In this document: one piece after another, positions 1 through 5,790 of the stretch
Position numbering within the stretch: position 1 is the first letter of the stretch
Layout: each line of letters starts with the position of its first letter
Origin: Clostridiales bacterium
GTDB lineage: Bacteria; Bacillota; Clostridia; Oscillospirales; JAAYOS01
Length of the DNA stretch: 13,328 nt
Reading direction: 5' to 3'
Assembly (NCBI GenBank): GCA_012521525.1
Contig: JAAYMG010000150.1
Location: forward strand, 1 to 13,328
Notes under the pieces: generated by a model
Database searches by the model: none
What the model saw: only the letters and a program-made list of their open reading frames with translations
What the model was told of the DNA's origin: nothing
Position numbers and translations under genes: made by a program

Positions 1-1460
1 AGAAGCTTGTTGTTGGTTATGAGCTCACCGTCTATTATCCCGAGGTATTCGCCCTGCTTTATCCTTTTGCCGTCAAACAGACTGTCGCGCGACGCATATG
101 TGACCTGACCGGTGCGGACTTTCGATACGGCATCGAGCATGATCTCCCGGTTCTGGCTGATCTCCAGGTCGGGATCGAAATTGAGGAGCGCGGTTATTCC
201 CTGGGGAACCGTCCTGGTGGGGATCACAACGACGGTTTTTTCAGACATCGCTATGCATTGCTCGGCTGCCATTATGATGTTTTTGTTATTGGGGAACACG
301 AGTACGATCTCGGCGGGAGTCGCGTCGATAGCACGAAGTATGTCTTCGGTGCTCGGGTTCATTGTCTGACCGCCTTCAACGATCTGGTCCGCCCCGATAT
401 CACGGAATACGGCGCTTATGCCATTGCCGGAACAGACGACAACGATCCCGTATTTTTTCTCCGGTTTGGCTATGACCCGTTCCCCCGGACGCACCGGGTC
501 TTTTCCGGTGATTATGACCTTTTCGGTATGCTGTTCTCGCATGTTTTCGATCTTTATGCTTGTGAGGTACCCGTATTTCAGGCCTTCTTCAAGTGCCTTG
601 CCGGGACTGTTGGTGTGTACATGGATCTTTATGACGTCCTCGTCCTCTACAAAGACCAGGCTGTCCCCGATCGAATCCAGAACTGCACGGAGTTTGTCGT
701 AAGAGGCGGCGTTTGAGGATTTATTCTTCTTATCGATATTGACGATAAATTCGGTGCAGTATGCGTACTTGATATCCTCAGAACTGAACTCCGAGAAATC
801 GGCAGCGCTCAGCGTGCCGCCTACTGAACCTGAGGACGAAGCTATATCTTCACCGCGCAGCGCGCGCAGCATTGCATCCAAAATAACACAGAAACCCATT
901 CCGCCGGCGTCGATGACATTTGCCTTCTGAAGGACAGGGTTTTGATTTACTGTCTCTGACAGTGCACTTTTGGCGGATATCAGCATTTCATTGAGTACAT
1001 GCTCGGGATCGTGATCCTTTTCGGCAGCAAGAAGCGCTTGCTCGGAAGAGACGCGTGAAACAGTAAGTATCGTACCTTCCGACGGCTTCATGATCGCCTT
1101 GTACGCGGTGTCAACTCCATTTCGCATTGCGGCGGCGAAAACCGCACCGTCGATCTCCGACATATCTTTGATATGTTTTGCAAATCCGCGGAAGAGCAGC
1201 GACAATATAACACCGGAGTTTCCGCGTGCGCCGCGTACCATCGCCTTGCCGACGGTATCGGCGACTTCACCTGCATTGTCGGAAGTCACTCCCGAAAGTT
1301 CCCTGACGGCTGCAGACAAGGTAAGGAACATGTTCGTGCCGGTGTCACCGTCCGGAACAGGAAAAACATTCAGTTCATTGATTTTCTGCTTGTTATTTTC
1401 AACGGCGGCTGAAGCATTGAGGATCATCCTCTTCAGCACCGTGCCATTAATATGCGCCAT
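1..1460 (-). CDS. fakA: FakA/YloV-like fatty acid kinase catalytic subunit (DAK2 domain), C-terminus cut off by window edge
   Basis: The kinase subunit of the FakA/FakB system phosphorylates fatty acids held by a FakB (DegV-type) carrier and feeds phospholipid synthesis in Gram-positive bacteria. I translated the minus strand by hand: about 486 codons are open from the ATG at 1460-1458 to the left edge. Family members have about 550 residues, so roughly 65 C-terminal residues are missing. The N-terminal DAK2 domain shows the metal/ATP motif NVFPVPDGDTGTNM (residues 31-44, Asp37 and Asp39), the GARGNSGVILS loop (about 78-87) and VIDAGGMGFCVILDAM. The middle has IKIHVHTNSPG and the C-terminal part GADQIVEGGQTMNPST and FPNNKN, all typical of YloV. 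The gene lies 48 bp downstream of the Asp23 gene, as in the Bacillus yloU-yloV pair, and is probably cotranscribed with it. Its ribosome binding site GGGGGTG (1471-1477) is a little far from the ATG. No FakB gene is in the window. Confidence 0.93.
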   Translation of the reverse strand, partial: MAHINGTVLKRMILNASAAVENNKQKINELNVFPVPDGDTGTNMFLTLSAAVRELSGVTSDNAGEVADTVGKAMVRGARGNSGVILSLLFRGFAKHIKDMSEIDGAVFAAAMRNGVDTAYKAIMKPSEGTILTVSRVSSEQALLAAEKDHDPEHVLNEMLISAKSALSETVNQNPVLQKANVIDAGGMGFCVILDAMLRALRGEDIASSSGSVGGTLSAADFSEFSSEDIKYAYCTEFIVNIDKKNKSSNAASYDKLRAVLDSIGDSLVFVEDEDVIKIHVHTNSPGKALEEGLKYGYLTSIKIENMREQHTEKVIITGKDPVRPGERVIAKPEKKYGIVVVCSGNGISAVFRDIGADQIVEGGQTMNPSTEDILRAIDATPAEIVLVFPNNKNIIMAAEQCIAMSEKTVVVIPTRTVPQGITALLNFDPDLEISQNREIMLDAVSKVRTGQVTYASRDSLFDGKRIKQGEYLGIIDGELITNNKL

Positions 1461-1508
1461 CGGTTCAAAGCACCCCCGAATTATTAGAGTAGTTTAGTCG
1501 GGGAAAGG

Positions 1509-1862
1509 TCAGTCGCTCATAATCGAGTCTACGCAGATATCTACGCTTTTGACCTTGATCCCGGTAAGGTTTTCCACGACGTATCGCACCTCATGCATGA
1601 TTGAGCGGCTGACAGTGGAAATGTTTACACCGTGTCGAACAATTATATGCAGCTCAATGGAAACTGTTTCGTTGTCTTTGTCCGTCGTTACACGAACACC
1701 GCGGGAAAGAGATTCCTTCTTAAGAAGGCGTACGATGCCGTCGCCCACCGAAGCAGGCGCCATGCCTATTACGCCAAAGCAGCTCGTTGCGGCATAGCCG
1801 CTTATGGTAGTTATCACATCCGGAGAAATTTCAAGGAATCCTTTTTCTAGTTCTAGTCGCAC
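1509..1862 (-). CDS. yloU: Asp23/Gls24 family envelope stress protein (YloU-like)
   Basis: This is a small Asp23/Gls24-fold protein. In Firmicutes these are soluble proteins linked to envelope stress or membrane-anchored assemblies, and a YloU-type member commonly precedes fakA; its biochemical role is not established. I chose the GTG at 1862-1860, giving 117 residues, close to the roughly 120 of YloU. It follows a strong GGGGGGGAG (1867-1875), and the recognisable domain starts there (LELEKGFLEISPDVITTISGYAA). Typical features follow: a GVIGMAP segment, a repeated beta section (RVTTDKDNETVSIELHIIV), HGVNISTVSRSIMHEV, and the C-terminal LTGIKVKSVDICVDSI. The frame stays open upstream to an ATG at 1952, which would add 30 Arg/Pro/Gly-rich residues unlike the family; that start has only a weak ribosome binding site. 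It heads the operon with fakA. Confidence 0.87.
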   Translation of the reverse strand: MRLELEKGFLEISPDVITTISGYAATSCFGVIGMAPASVGDGIVRLLKKESLSRGVRVTTDKDNETVSIELHIIVRHGVNISTVSRSIMHEVRYVVENLTGIKVKSVDICVDSIMSD

Positions 1863-1980
1863 AGGTCTCCCCCCCAAAGTATAGAAAGGTCGTCCGCCGC
1901 GTCTGTGGCATCTCGGCCACGGCAATAAGGGCGACATTCCCATGATTTTCATTTTACTATCTTAATGCGGTAACAAGGGT

Positions 1981-2009
1981 ATTTTATACTATTTGCGAAG
2001 ATTTTACAA
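1981..2009 (-). promoter_or_regulatory. Sigma-A-like promoter of the yloU-fakA operon
   Basis: On the minus strand a -35 of TTGTAA (2004-2009) is separated by exactly 17 bp from a -10 of TAAAAT (1981-1986). Transcription would start near 1974, leaving about 110 nt of leader before the GTG start of the Asp23 protein gene. The leader can form one short GC-rich hairpin (GTGGC/GCCAC, 1905-1920). This is a visual match only. Confidence 0.6.
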
Positions 2010-2025
2010 CCCCCGGTTGTCTACT

Positions 2026-2038
2026 TCAGACCGTCTGA
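2026..2038. repeat. 13-bp perfect palindrome between the divergent yloU and GNAT promoters
   Basis: TCAGACCGTCTGA is a perfect 6+1+6 inverted repeat between the two divergent promoters (-35 of the minus promoter at 2004-2009, -35 of the plus promoter at 2105-2110). It could be an operator for a dimeric regulator acting on either or both. I do not recognise the motif, and a chance palindrome is possible. Confidence 0.35.
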
Positions 2039-2104
2039 CCGATGAGACAGGAAAGAAGGACTTTTTGATACGGATATAAGAACAGTCCGGATAGAATATA
2101 GATG

Positions 2105-2132
2105 TTGCGATGAAGTGAAAATCCACTATAAT
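2105..2132 (+). promoter_or_regulatory. Promoter of the GNAT acetyltransferase gene
   Basis: The -10 at 2127-2132 is a perfect TATAAT. The -35 at 2105-2110 is TTGCGA, with a 16-bp spacer. The predicted start near 2139 gives a leader of about 70 nt before the TTG start at 2211. Confidence 0.55.
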
Positions 2133-2210
2133 AAATATAAATGGATAAGCAAACGCCTGATAATATACGCGATAATTGCAATGTATCATTATTCACTCGG
2201 GGGTATATTT

Positions 2211-2651
2211 TTGGAACTGAAAATATATGAAAACATGCTGACGATTGCTTCTATGCAGGAGTTGAGGCTCAGCTGCGGCTTTCCGCTGCTGGACTCAGGA
2301 ATGGTCAGGACTGCGCTGGCGAGGTCATTGCTCAATTTATCCGCTGTTGTGGATGAACGAGTGGTGGGGATGCTGCGCGTGACAGGTGACGGCGTATTCG
2401 TATTTGTGATATGTGATGTTATGGTGCACCCTGAATACAGGGATCGCGGTATTGCATCGGCTATGGTGCTGTATTCGCTGCGATGTATTGAAAATATGCT
2501 CCCTTCCGGTGTGCTTGGCACCGTAAGCCTGTTTGCAGCCAAAGAGCATGTCAGATTGTATAAAAGGCTGGGTTTTGAAGCCCTACCGAGCAGGGACAGG
2601 GGACCGGGCATGCAGTTGACCGTCATCGGGAGACAGGGAGAAGAAAAATAA
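2211..2651 (+). CDS. GNAT family N-acetyltransferase
   Basis: This is a small acyl-CoA-dependent acetyltransferase of about 146 residues, a normal size for a single GNAT domain. The substrate is unknown. Motif A is clear: CDVMVHPEYRDRGIASAMV (about residues 69-86), with the acetyl-CoA pyrophosphate loop R77-D-R-G-I-A82. Motif B follows near the C-terminus: HVRLYKRLGFEAL, then a PGMQL ending. I start it at the TTG at 2211, which follows GGGGG (2199-2203). The frame is open further upstream to an ATG at 2115, but that ATG sits inside the promoter region and would add an uncharacteristic 32-residue basic, Tyr-rich extension. An internal ATG at 2235 is another option. It is transcribed divergently from yloU-fakA and is separated from the downstream SBP gene by about 210 bp with a separate promoter. 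I see no clear terminator after it. Confidence 0.85.
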   Translation: MELKIYENMLTIASMQELRLSCGFPLLDSGMVRTALARSLLNLSAVVDERVVGMLRVTGDGVFVFVICDVMVHPEYRDRGIASAMVLYSLRCIENMLPSGVLGTVSLFAAKEHVRLYKRLGFEALPSRDRGPGMQLTVIGRQGEEK

Positions 2652-2725
2652 CATATATCCGCTCTGTTTCTGACGCCTGGCGAAACCTGTTCAACAGTAC
2701 CGAAAAGGTAAGTAATCTCACAAAA

Positions 2726-2737
2726 AAGTGCGCACTT
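2726..2737. repeat. 12-bp perfect palindrome overlapping the SBP promoter (candidate operator)
   Basis: AAGTGCGCACTT reads the same on both strands and overlaps the first two bases of the -35 hexamer of the amino acid importer promoter (2736-2741). This is a usual place for a repressor or activator site. The regulator is unknown and I do not match the motif to a named consensus. Confidence 0.45.
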
Positions 2738-2763
2738 GCATAGCCGGGAAATTTCTGTATAAT
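2736..2763 (+). promoter_or_regulatory. Promoter of the amino acid ABC importer operon
   Basis: The -10 is a perfect TATAAT (2758-2763). The -35 is TTGCAT (2736-2741), with a 16-bp spacer. The predicted start near 2770 gives an untranslated leader of about 91 nt. Confidence 0.65.
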
Positions 2764-2769
2764 GGTGAA

Positions 2770-2860
2770 TATGATCGAATTTTACATATAGGTTTGCCGG
2801 GGCAACCCGTCCTTATCCAATGCAAACCTTGACGCATCTGCAAACCGGGGAGGGTCACTG
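2770..2860 (+). promoter_or_regulatory. Structured leader of the amino acid importer mRNA with competing pairings around the RBS
   Basis: GGTTTGC (2791-2797) can pair locally with GCAACC (2802-2807, one bulge), or with either of two copies of GCAAACC (2822-2828 and 2840-2846). The second copy lies directly before the ribosome binding site. Separately, CCCGTCC (2806-2812) can pair with GGAGGG of the ribosome binding site (2849-2854) through six pairs and one bulge. The local hairpin and the RBS-masking helix share bases and exclude each other. I do not recognise a known riboswitch class, and no folding program was run. Confidence 0.35.
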
Positions 2861-3664
2861 TTGAAAAAATTATCTTTATTATTGCTTCTGATAATGATCT
2901 CGTCGCTGCTGTTCGGATGTGCCGGCAGGAAGGCCGGGGAACTGGTCGTCGGAATGGAGCTTGCCTATCCTCCGTTTGAGACAAAGGACGAAAACGGAGA
3001 GCCTGTCGGGGTCAGCGTCGATTTTGCCAAAGCCTTCGGCGAGTATATTGGTCGGCCGGTCAGGATAGAGAATATCAACTGGGACGGACTGATCCCCGCA
3101 TTGGAAACCGGCAAGGTCGATATGGTCATATCTTCAATGACAATAAATGAATCGCGGCTTGAGAAGATCGACTTTTCAAAGCCTTATGCGAAAGCGCTTC
3201 TGGCATTGCTGGTAAACGTCGATTCTGACGTCGAAAAAGCTGAGGATCTGAACCGGGAAGGAAAGATAGTCGCAGTAAAAACAGGTTCCACCGGACATAT
3301 ATATGCCGAGAAGCATTTAACGAATGCCGAGATCCTGTCCCTGCCCGATGAAAGCGCCTGTGTGACAGAAGTCGTTCAGGGCAAAGCTGATGCCTTTATT
3401 TACGATCAGCTCACCATATATAGAAACCATGAGAGGAATCCGGATACGACAAAGGCAGTCTACGTTCCCTTCCAGGATGTGGAATATTGGGGTGTTGGTG
3501 TCAAAAAGGGCAACACTGAGCTGCTTGAAAAGCTCAATGGATTCATTGACAAATTCTACGAAGAAGGCGGATTCGACAAAATTACTGAGAAGTACCTAAA
3601 AGAGGAAAAGGAAGCCTTCGAAAGGTTCAACTTTGAATGGTTCTTTACGGATGTCAATAAATAA
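2861..3664 (+). CDS. Polar amino acid ABC transporter substrate-binding lipoprotein (SBP family 3)
   Basis: This is the extracytoplasmic binding protein of an amino acid importer, 267 residues. The N-terminus is a lipoprotein signal: MKK, a hydrophobic run, then lipobox LLFGC with Cys20 as the lipidation site. The mature part has the family-3 pattern: MELAYPPFETKDENGEPVGV (about 32-51), DFAKAFGEY, WDGLIPALETGKVDMVISSM (about 74-93), TINESRLEKIDFSKPY with Arg99 as the likely carboxylate ligand, KTGSTG (140-145), and DAFIYDQ with Asp182 as the likely amino-group ligand. The TTG start at 2861 follows GGGGAGGG (2847-2854) at a 6-nt spacing. It is followed by permease and ATPase genes on the same strand. 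The substrate is an L-amino acid of some kind, and the sequence alone does not say which. The gap to the permease holds a stem-loop that may keep SBP mRNA levels high. Confidence 0.92.
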   Translation: MKKLSLLLLLIMISSLLFGCAGRKAGELVVGMELAYPPFETKDENGEPVGVSVDFAKAFGEYIGRPVRIENINWDGLIPALETGKVDMVISSMTINESRLEKIDFSKPYAKALLALLVNVDSDVEKAEDLNREGKIVAVKTGSTGHIYAEKHLTNAEILSLPDESACVTEVVQGKADAFIYDQLTIYRNHERNPDTTKAVYVPFQDVEYWGVGVKKGNTELLEKLNGFIDKFYEEGGFDKITEKYLKEEKEAFERFNFEWFFTDVNK

Positions 3665-3687
3665 TGATGCAGAGGATTAGCGGGATC

Positions 3688-3717
3688 GGGACGGAGCTGC
3701 AGATTTGGCTCTGTCCT
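3688..3717 (+). promoter_or_regulatory. Intercistronic stem-loop between SBP and permease genes
   Basis: GGACGGAGC (3689-3697) pairs with GCTCTGTCC (3708-3716), nine pairs including one G-U, around a 10-nt loop; a tenth G-U pair (3688/3717) extends it. No T-run follows, so it is unlikely to be a full terminator. Hairpins here in SBP operons often protect the upstream message from 3' decay or reduce read-through. Confidence 0.45.
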
Positions 3718-3737
3718 TCTGTATGAAGAGGAGTGCC

Positions 3738-4529
3738 ATGGATATACGCAAATTGTTCGTTAAAAAAGAAAACGAGAAGGCAAAACCGGCACAGGTGATA
3801 GTCAACATGGTATTGGCTCTGGCGGCGATATACCTGTTTTTCATGCTGTCGCTCAAACGCCTGGATATGAAGCTTGATTTTTCATTGCTCTGGAAATTCA
3901 GGATAAGATACCTGCAGGGATATAAAACGACTGTAATGCTGAGTATCGTGAGTCTTATACTCAGCCTGGTTATTGGTTTTATTTCGGCCATCGGAAGCAG
4001 GTCCAACATACTCCCTATATCTTATATCTCCAGGATATATGTGCAGTTTATAAGAGGGACTCCGATGATCATGCAGGTCTACCTTTTCTTCTATATAGTA
4101 GGTACAGCATGGGGAATATCGAACAGGTTTCTCGCCGGTGTGCTTATACTTTCAATTTTTGAAGGAGCATACATATCCGAAATATTCCGCGGGGGGATCG
4201 AATCGATCGACGGCACGCAGCTTGAAGCGGCAAAAGCCATCGGCCTGGAGCCGGGACAGACGATGAGGCTTGTGATCCTGCCGCAGATCATAAAGAGGAC
4301 CCTGCCTTCGCTTGCGGGACAGTTCGCTTCGATAATAAAGGACTCGTCACTTCTGTCACTTATATCGGTGATAGAGCTGACACAAACATCCCGTGAAGTG
4401 AGCGCTACCAACTTTGCGGTGTTTGAGGTTTATATGTTCCTGGGGCTTTTATATCTGACGCTCACATTTCCCATTTCAATGTTCACAAAATACCTGGAAA
4501 AGAGATTCAGCTATGAAAATAGAACTTAA
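3738..4529 (+). CDS. Polar amino acid ABC transporter permease
   Basis: This is an integral membrane subunit of the HisM/GlnP type, 263 residues. Hydrophobic helices are visible at about 19-37 (IVNMVLALAAIYLFFML), 64-84 (TTVMLSIVSLILSLVIGFIS), 108-124, 131-145 and 232-250. After the family RGTPMIMQVYLFFY segment (106-119) comes the cytoplasmic EAA loop EAAKAIGLEPGQTMRLVILP (163-182), which docks on the ATPase, and then KDSSLLSLISVIELT (201-215). I chose the ATG at 3738, preceded by GAGGAG (3728-3733). The longer frame to 3705 has no ribosome binding site and begins inside the intercistronic hairpin. The first helix lies ahead of the usual permease core, as in many Firmicute members. Its 3' end overlaps the ATPase gene by 17 bp, indicating translational coupling. 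Only one permease gene is present, so the transporter is probably a permease homodimer. Confidence 0.92.
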   Translation: MDIRKLFVKKENEKAKPAQVIVNMVLALAAIYLFFMLSLKRLDMKLDFSLLWKFRIRYLQGYKTTVMLSIVSLILSLVIGFISAIGSRSNILPISYISRIYVQFIRGTPMIMQVYLFFYIVGTAWGISNRFLAGVLILSIFEGAYISEIFRGGIESIDGTQLEAAKAIGLEPGQTMRLVILPQIIKRTLPSLAGQFASIIKDSSLLSLISVIELTQTSREVSATNFAVFEVYMFLGLLYLTLTFPISMFTKYLEKRFSYENRT

Positions 4530-5250
4530 ATCGGTCACAAAAAGCTTTTCGGACCGGAATGAGGTGCTGAGGGACATAACGGTTGAGGAAGATTTCGGAG
4601 CCCTTGCCATCATAGGTCCTTCGGGCAGCGGCAAATCCACCTTGCTCAGGATTTTGGGCGGTTTGATCCTTCCGACGTCAGGCGAAGTGATCATAGACGG
4701 GCAGCGCCTGCAGTTCGAAGAGAAGTATCTGATCGGACACAGGAGAAACGTAGGTTTTGTATTCCAGGCCAAGGGGCTGTTCAACCATTTGACAGGAAGG
4801 CAGAATATAACCATGCCGCTGATACATGTTCATGGGTATGGCAAGAAAGAGGCCGACGATGTGGCTGACATGCTCCTTGAAAGGTTTGGCCTGATGAATG
4901 ATGCGGACAAGCTGCCGGCCGAACTGTCCGGGGGACAGCAGCAAAGGATCGCGATCGCGCGCGCCGTTGCGACAAGGCCGAAGCTGTTGCTGCTGGATGA
5001 GCCCACCAGCGCGCTGGACCCTGAGCTTACAAATGAAGTGCTGGACATGATAAAGGAACTGAGAAATGAAGGGCTCAATATAATACTTGTCACTCATGAA
5101 ATGGGATTTGCCAAGAAAGCATGCGATAAAATCTTTTTCCTGTATGAGGGCAGGCTCCTGGAAAGGGGCAGCAGCTATGAGTTCTTCAGTTCGCCGAAAA
5201 CACCCCAATCCGCTGCGTTCCTGAGCAAGATCCTGGAATGGAACGTTTAG
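4513..5250 (+). CDS. Polar amino acid ABC transporter ATP-binding protein
   Basis: This is the nucleotide-binding subunit of the importer, 245 residues, the normal size for the GlnQ/HisP group. The canonical motifs are all intact: Walker A GPSGSGKST (35-43), Q-loop VFQ with Gln85, signature LSGGQQQR (138-145), Walker B LLLLDE (158-163) followed by D-loop SALD, and switch histidine in THEMGFA (His195). It starts 17 bp inside the end of the permease gene, in another frame, and completes the SBP-permease-ATPase operon. THEMGF after the H-loop is typical of the amino acid importer branch. No convincing intrinsic terminator follows: the only candidate is a six-pair A-T stem at 5256-5270. Read-through toward the thrS leader region is therefore possible. 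Confidence 0.94.
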   Translation: MKIELKSVTKSFSDRNEVLRDITVEEDFGALAIIGPSGSGKSTLLRILGGLILPTSGEVIIDGQRLQFEEKYLIGHRRNVGFVFQAKGLFNHLTGRQNITMPLIHVHGYGKKEADDVADMLLERFGLMNDADKLPAELSGGQQQRIAIARAVATRPKLLLLDEPTSALDPELTNEVLDMIKELRNEGLNIILVTHEMGFAKKACDKIFFLYEGRLLERGSSYEFFSSPKTPQSAAFLSKILEWNV

Positions 5251-5267
5251 AGTACTAAAAAGTGTTT

Positions 5268-5297
5268 TTATATGTTTTCATATGTCTTTATATGTTC
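5268..5297 (+). repeat. Three tandem 10-bp repeats (TYATATGTYY) downstream of the ABC operon
   Basis: The units are TTATATGTTT (5268-5277), TCATATGTCT (5278-5287) and TTATATGTTC (5288-5297). ATATGT recurs at 5270, 5280 and 5290, one helical turn apart. The function is unknown; it could be a phased protein-binding or bent tract. Confidence 0.6.
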
Positions 5298-5307
5298 CAG
5301 CCTTAAC

Positions 5308-5377
5308 ATGAAATTTCATTGAGGTATGATTTAGAATGAAATTCAACAGAGCGTATATGAAATTTCACTAGCGTATA
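5308..5377 (+). repeat. Repeated TGAAATTTCA palindromes and paired GCGTATA upstream of the thrS promoter
   Basis: ATGAAATTTCAT (5308-5319) is a perfect 12-bp palindrome. A shortened copy ATGAAATTCA lies at 5336-5345, and TGAAATTTCA recurs at 5358-5367. The last copy is flanked by GCGTATA at 5351-5357 and 5371-5377, exactly 20 bp apart. The cluster ends about 20 bp before the -35 of the thrS leader, so a regulator could act there. Apart from these sites and the 10-bp repeats, I see no gene in 5251-5398. Confidence 0.5.
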
Positions 5378-5398
5378 CGAATAACCATATAAAATCAG

Positions 5399-5427
5399 TT
5401 GACATGCATTCGCTTTCGTGATATAAA
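5399..5427 (+). promoter_or_regulatory. Strong sigma-A-type promoter of the thrS T-box transcript
   Basis: A perfect -35 TTGACA (5399-5404), a 17-bp spacer, and a -10 TATAAA (5422-5427). The predicted transcription start is near 5434, just before the T-box stem I. Confidence 0.8.
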
Positions 5428-5439
5428 TGACTCAATATC

Positions 5440-5733
5440 ATGTCAGAGGCTATGACGAGGACAAAAAGTCCGATAATTTTCGACCAGAGAGGCAGAGCCA
5501 AGGCTGGAAGCTCGGCCGCGAAAACCGGACGTACCGGATGGCATCACCGGTTTATGACCACCTCCGAGCCCCCTCCCGAAAGGTTCGAACAGACAGAGTA
5601 GGCAAGGGCGTGACCGCACGTTACAGCGGCAGTCGTAAGCACGACACTGAGAGACGGCTCGTTTGTCAGCCGTAATCAGGGTGGGACCGTGGTTGATATC
5701 ACCCCTGAAGTTTGATCTTCAGGGGTTTTTGAT
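5440..5733 (+). promoter_or_regulatory. T-box riboswitch (threonine specifier) controlling thrS
   Basis: T-box leaders bind uncharged tRNA and choose between terminator and antiterminator. The conserved T-box AGGGTGGGACCGTGG lies at 5678-5692. Its TGGGACC bulge (5682-5688) is where the tRNA NCCA end pairs. Stem I is readable: GGCT (5449-5452) and GAGG (5457-5460) on the 5' side face CCTC (5561-5564) and AGCC on the 3' side, with the AGAGAGGC/GGCTGGAAGCTC distal region between. Immediately 5' of CCTC is GACCA, placing the specifier at ACC (5557-5559), a Thr codon, followed by the usual purine A5560. GAGTAGG...CGTTACAG (5597-5630) fits the stem II/III linker region. The intrinsic terminator follows at 5701-5730. 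The specifier agrees with the downstream gene. Confidence 0.93.
5701..5730 (+). terminator. T-box regulatory intrinsic terminator
   Basis: ACCCCTGAAG (5701-5710) pairs perfectly with CTTCAGGGGT (5717-5726) across loop TTTGAT, and a T5 run ends at 5730. It lies directly after the T-box sequence and about 60 bp before thrS. Uncharged tRNA-Thr should prevent its formation. Confidence 0.92.
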
Positions 5734-5790
5734 TTACCAGGCAAATTTTTCGGACAAAACATACTTACCTGTTCAGGAAGGAGACATACC

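Noticed and set aside
258..716. Plus-strand open frames over 112-1497
   Set aside because: They are shadows of the minus-strand fakA gene, whose hand translation gives continuous family motifs.
1863..1952. 30-residue N-terminal extension of the Asp23 protein from ATG 1952
   Set aside because: The family domain begins at the GTG at 1862, which has a strong ribosome binding site. The extension is Arg/Pro/Gly-rich and unlike the family.
5256..5270. TAAAAA-GTG-TTTTTA as terminator of the ABC operon
   Set aside because: Six A-T pairs with a three-base loop are too weak to call an intrinsic terminator.
5427..5675. 82-codon plus-strand frame before thrS
   Set aside because: It lies within the T-box RNA structure. 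Its sequence is explained by stem I, the specifier loop and the stem II/III region.
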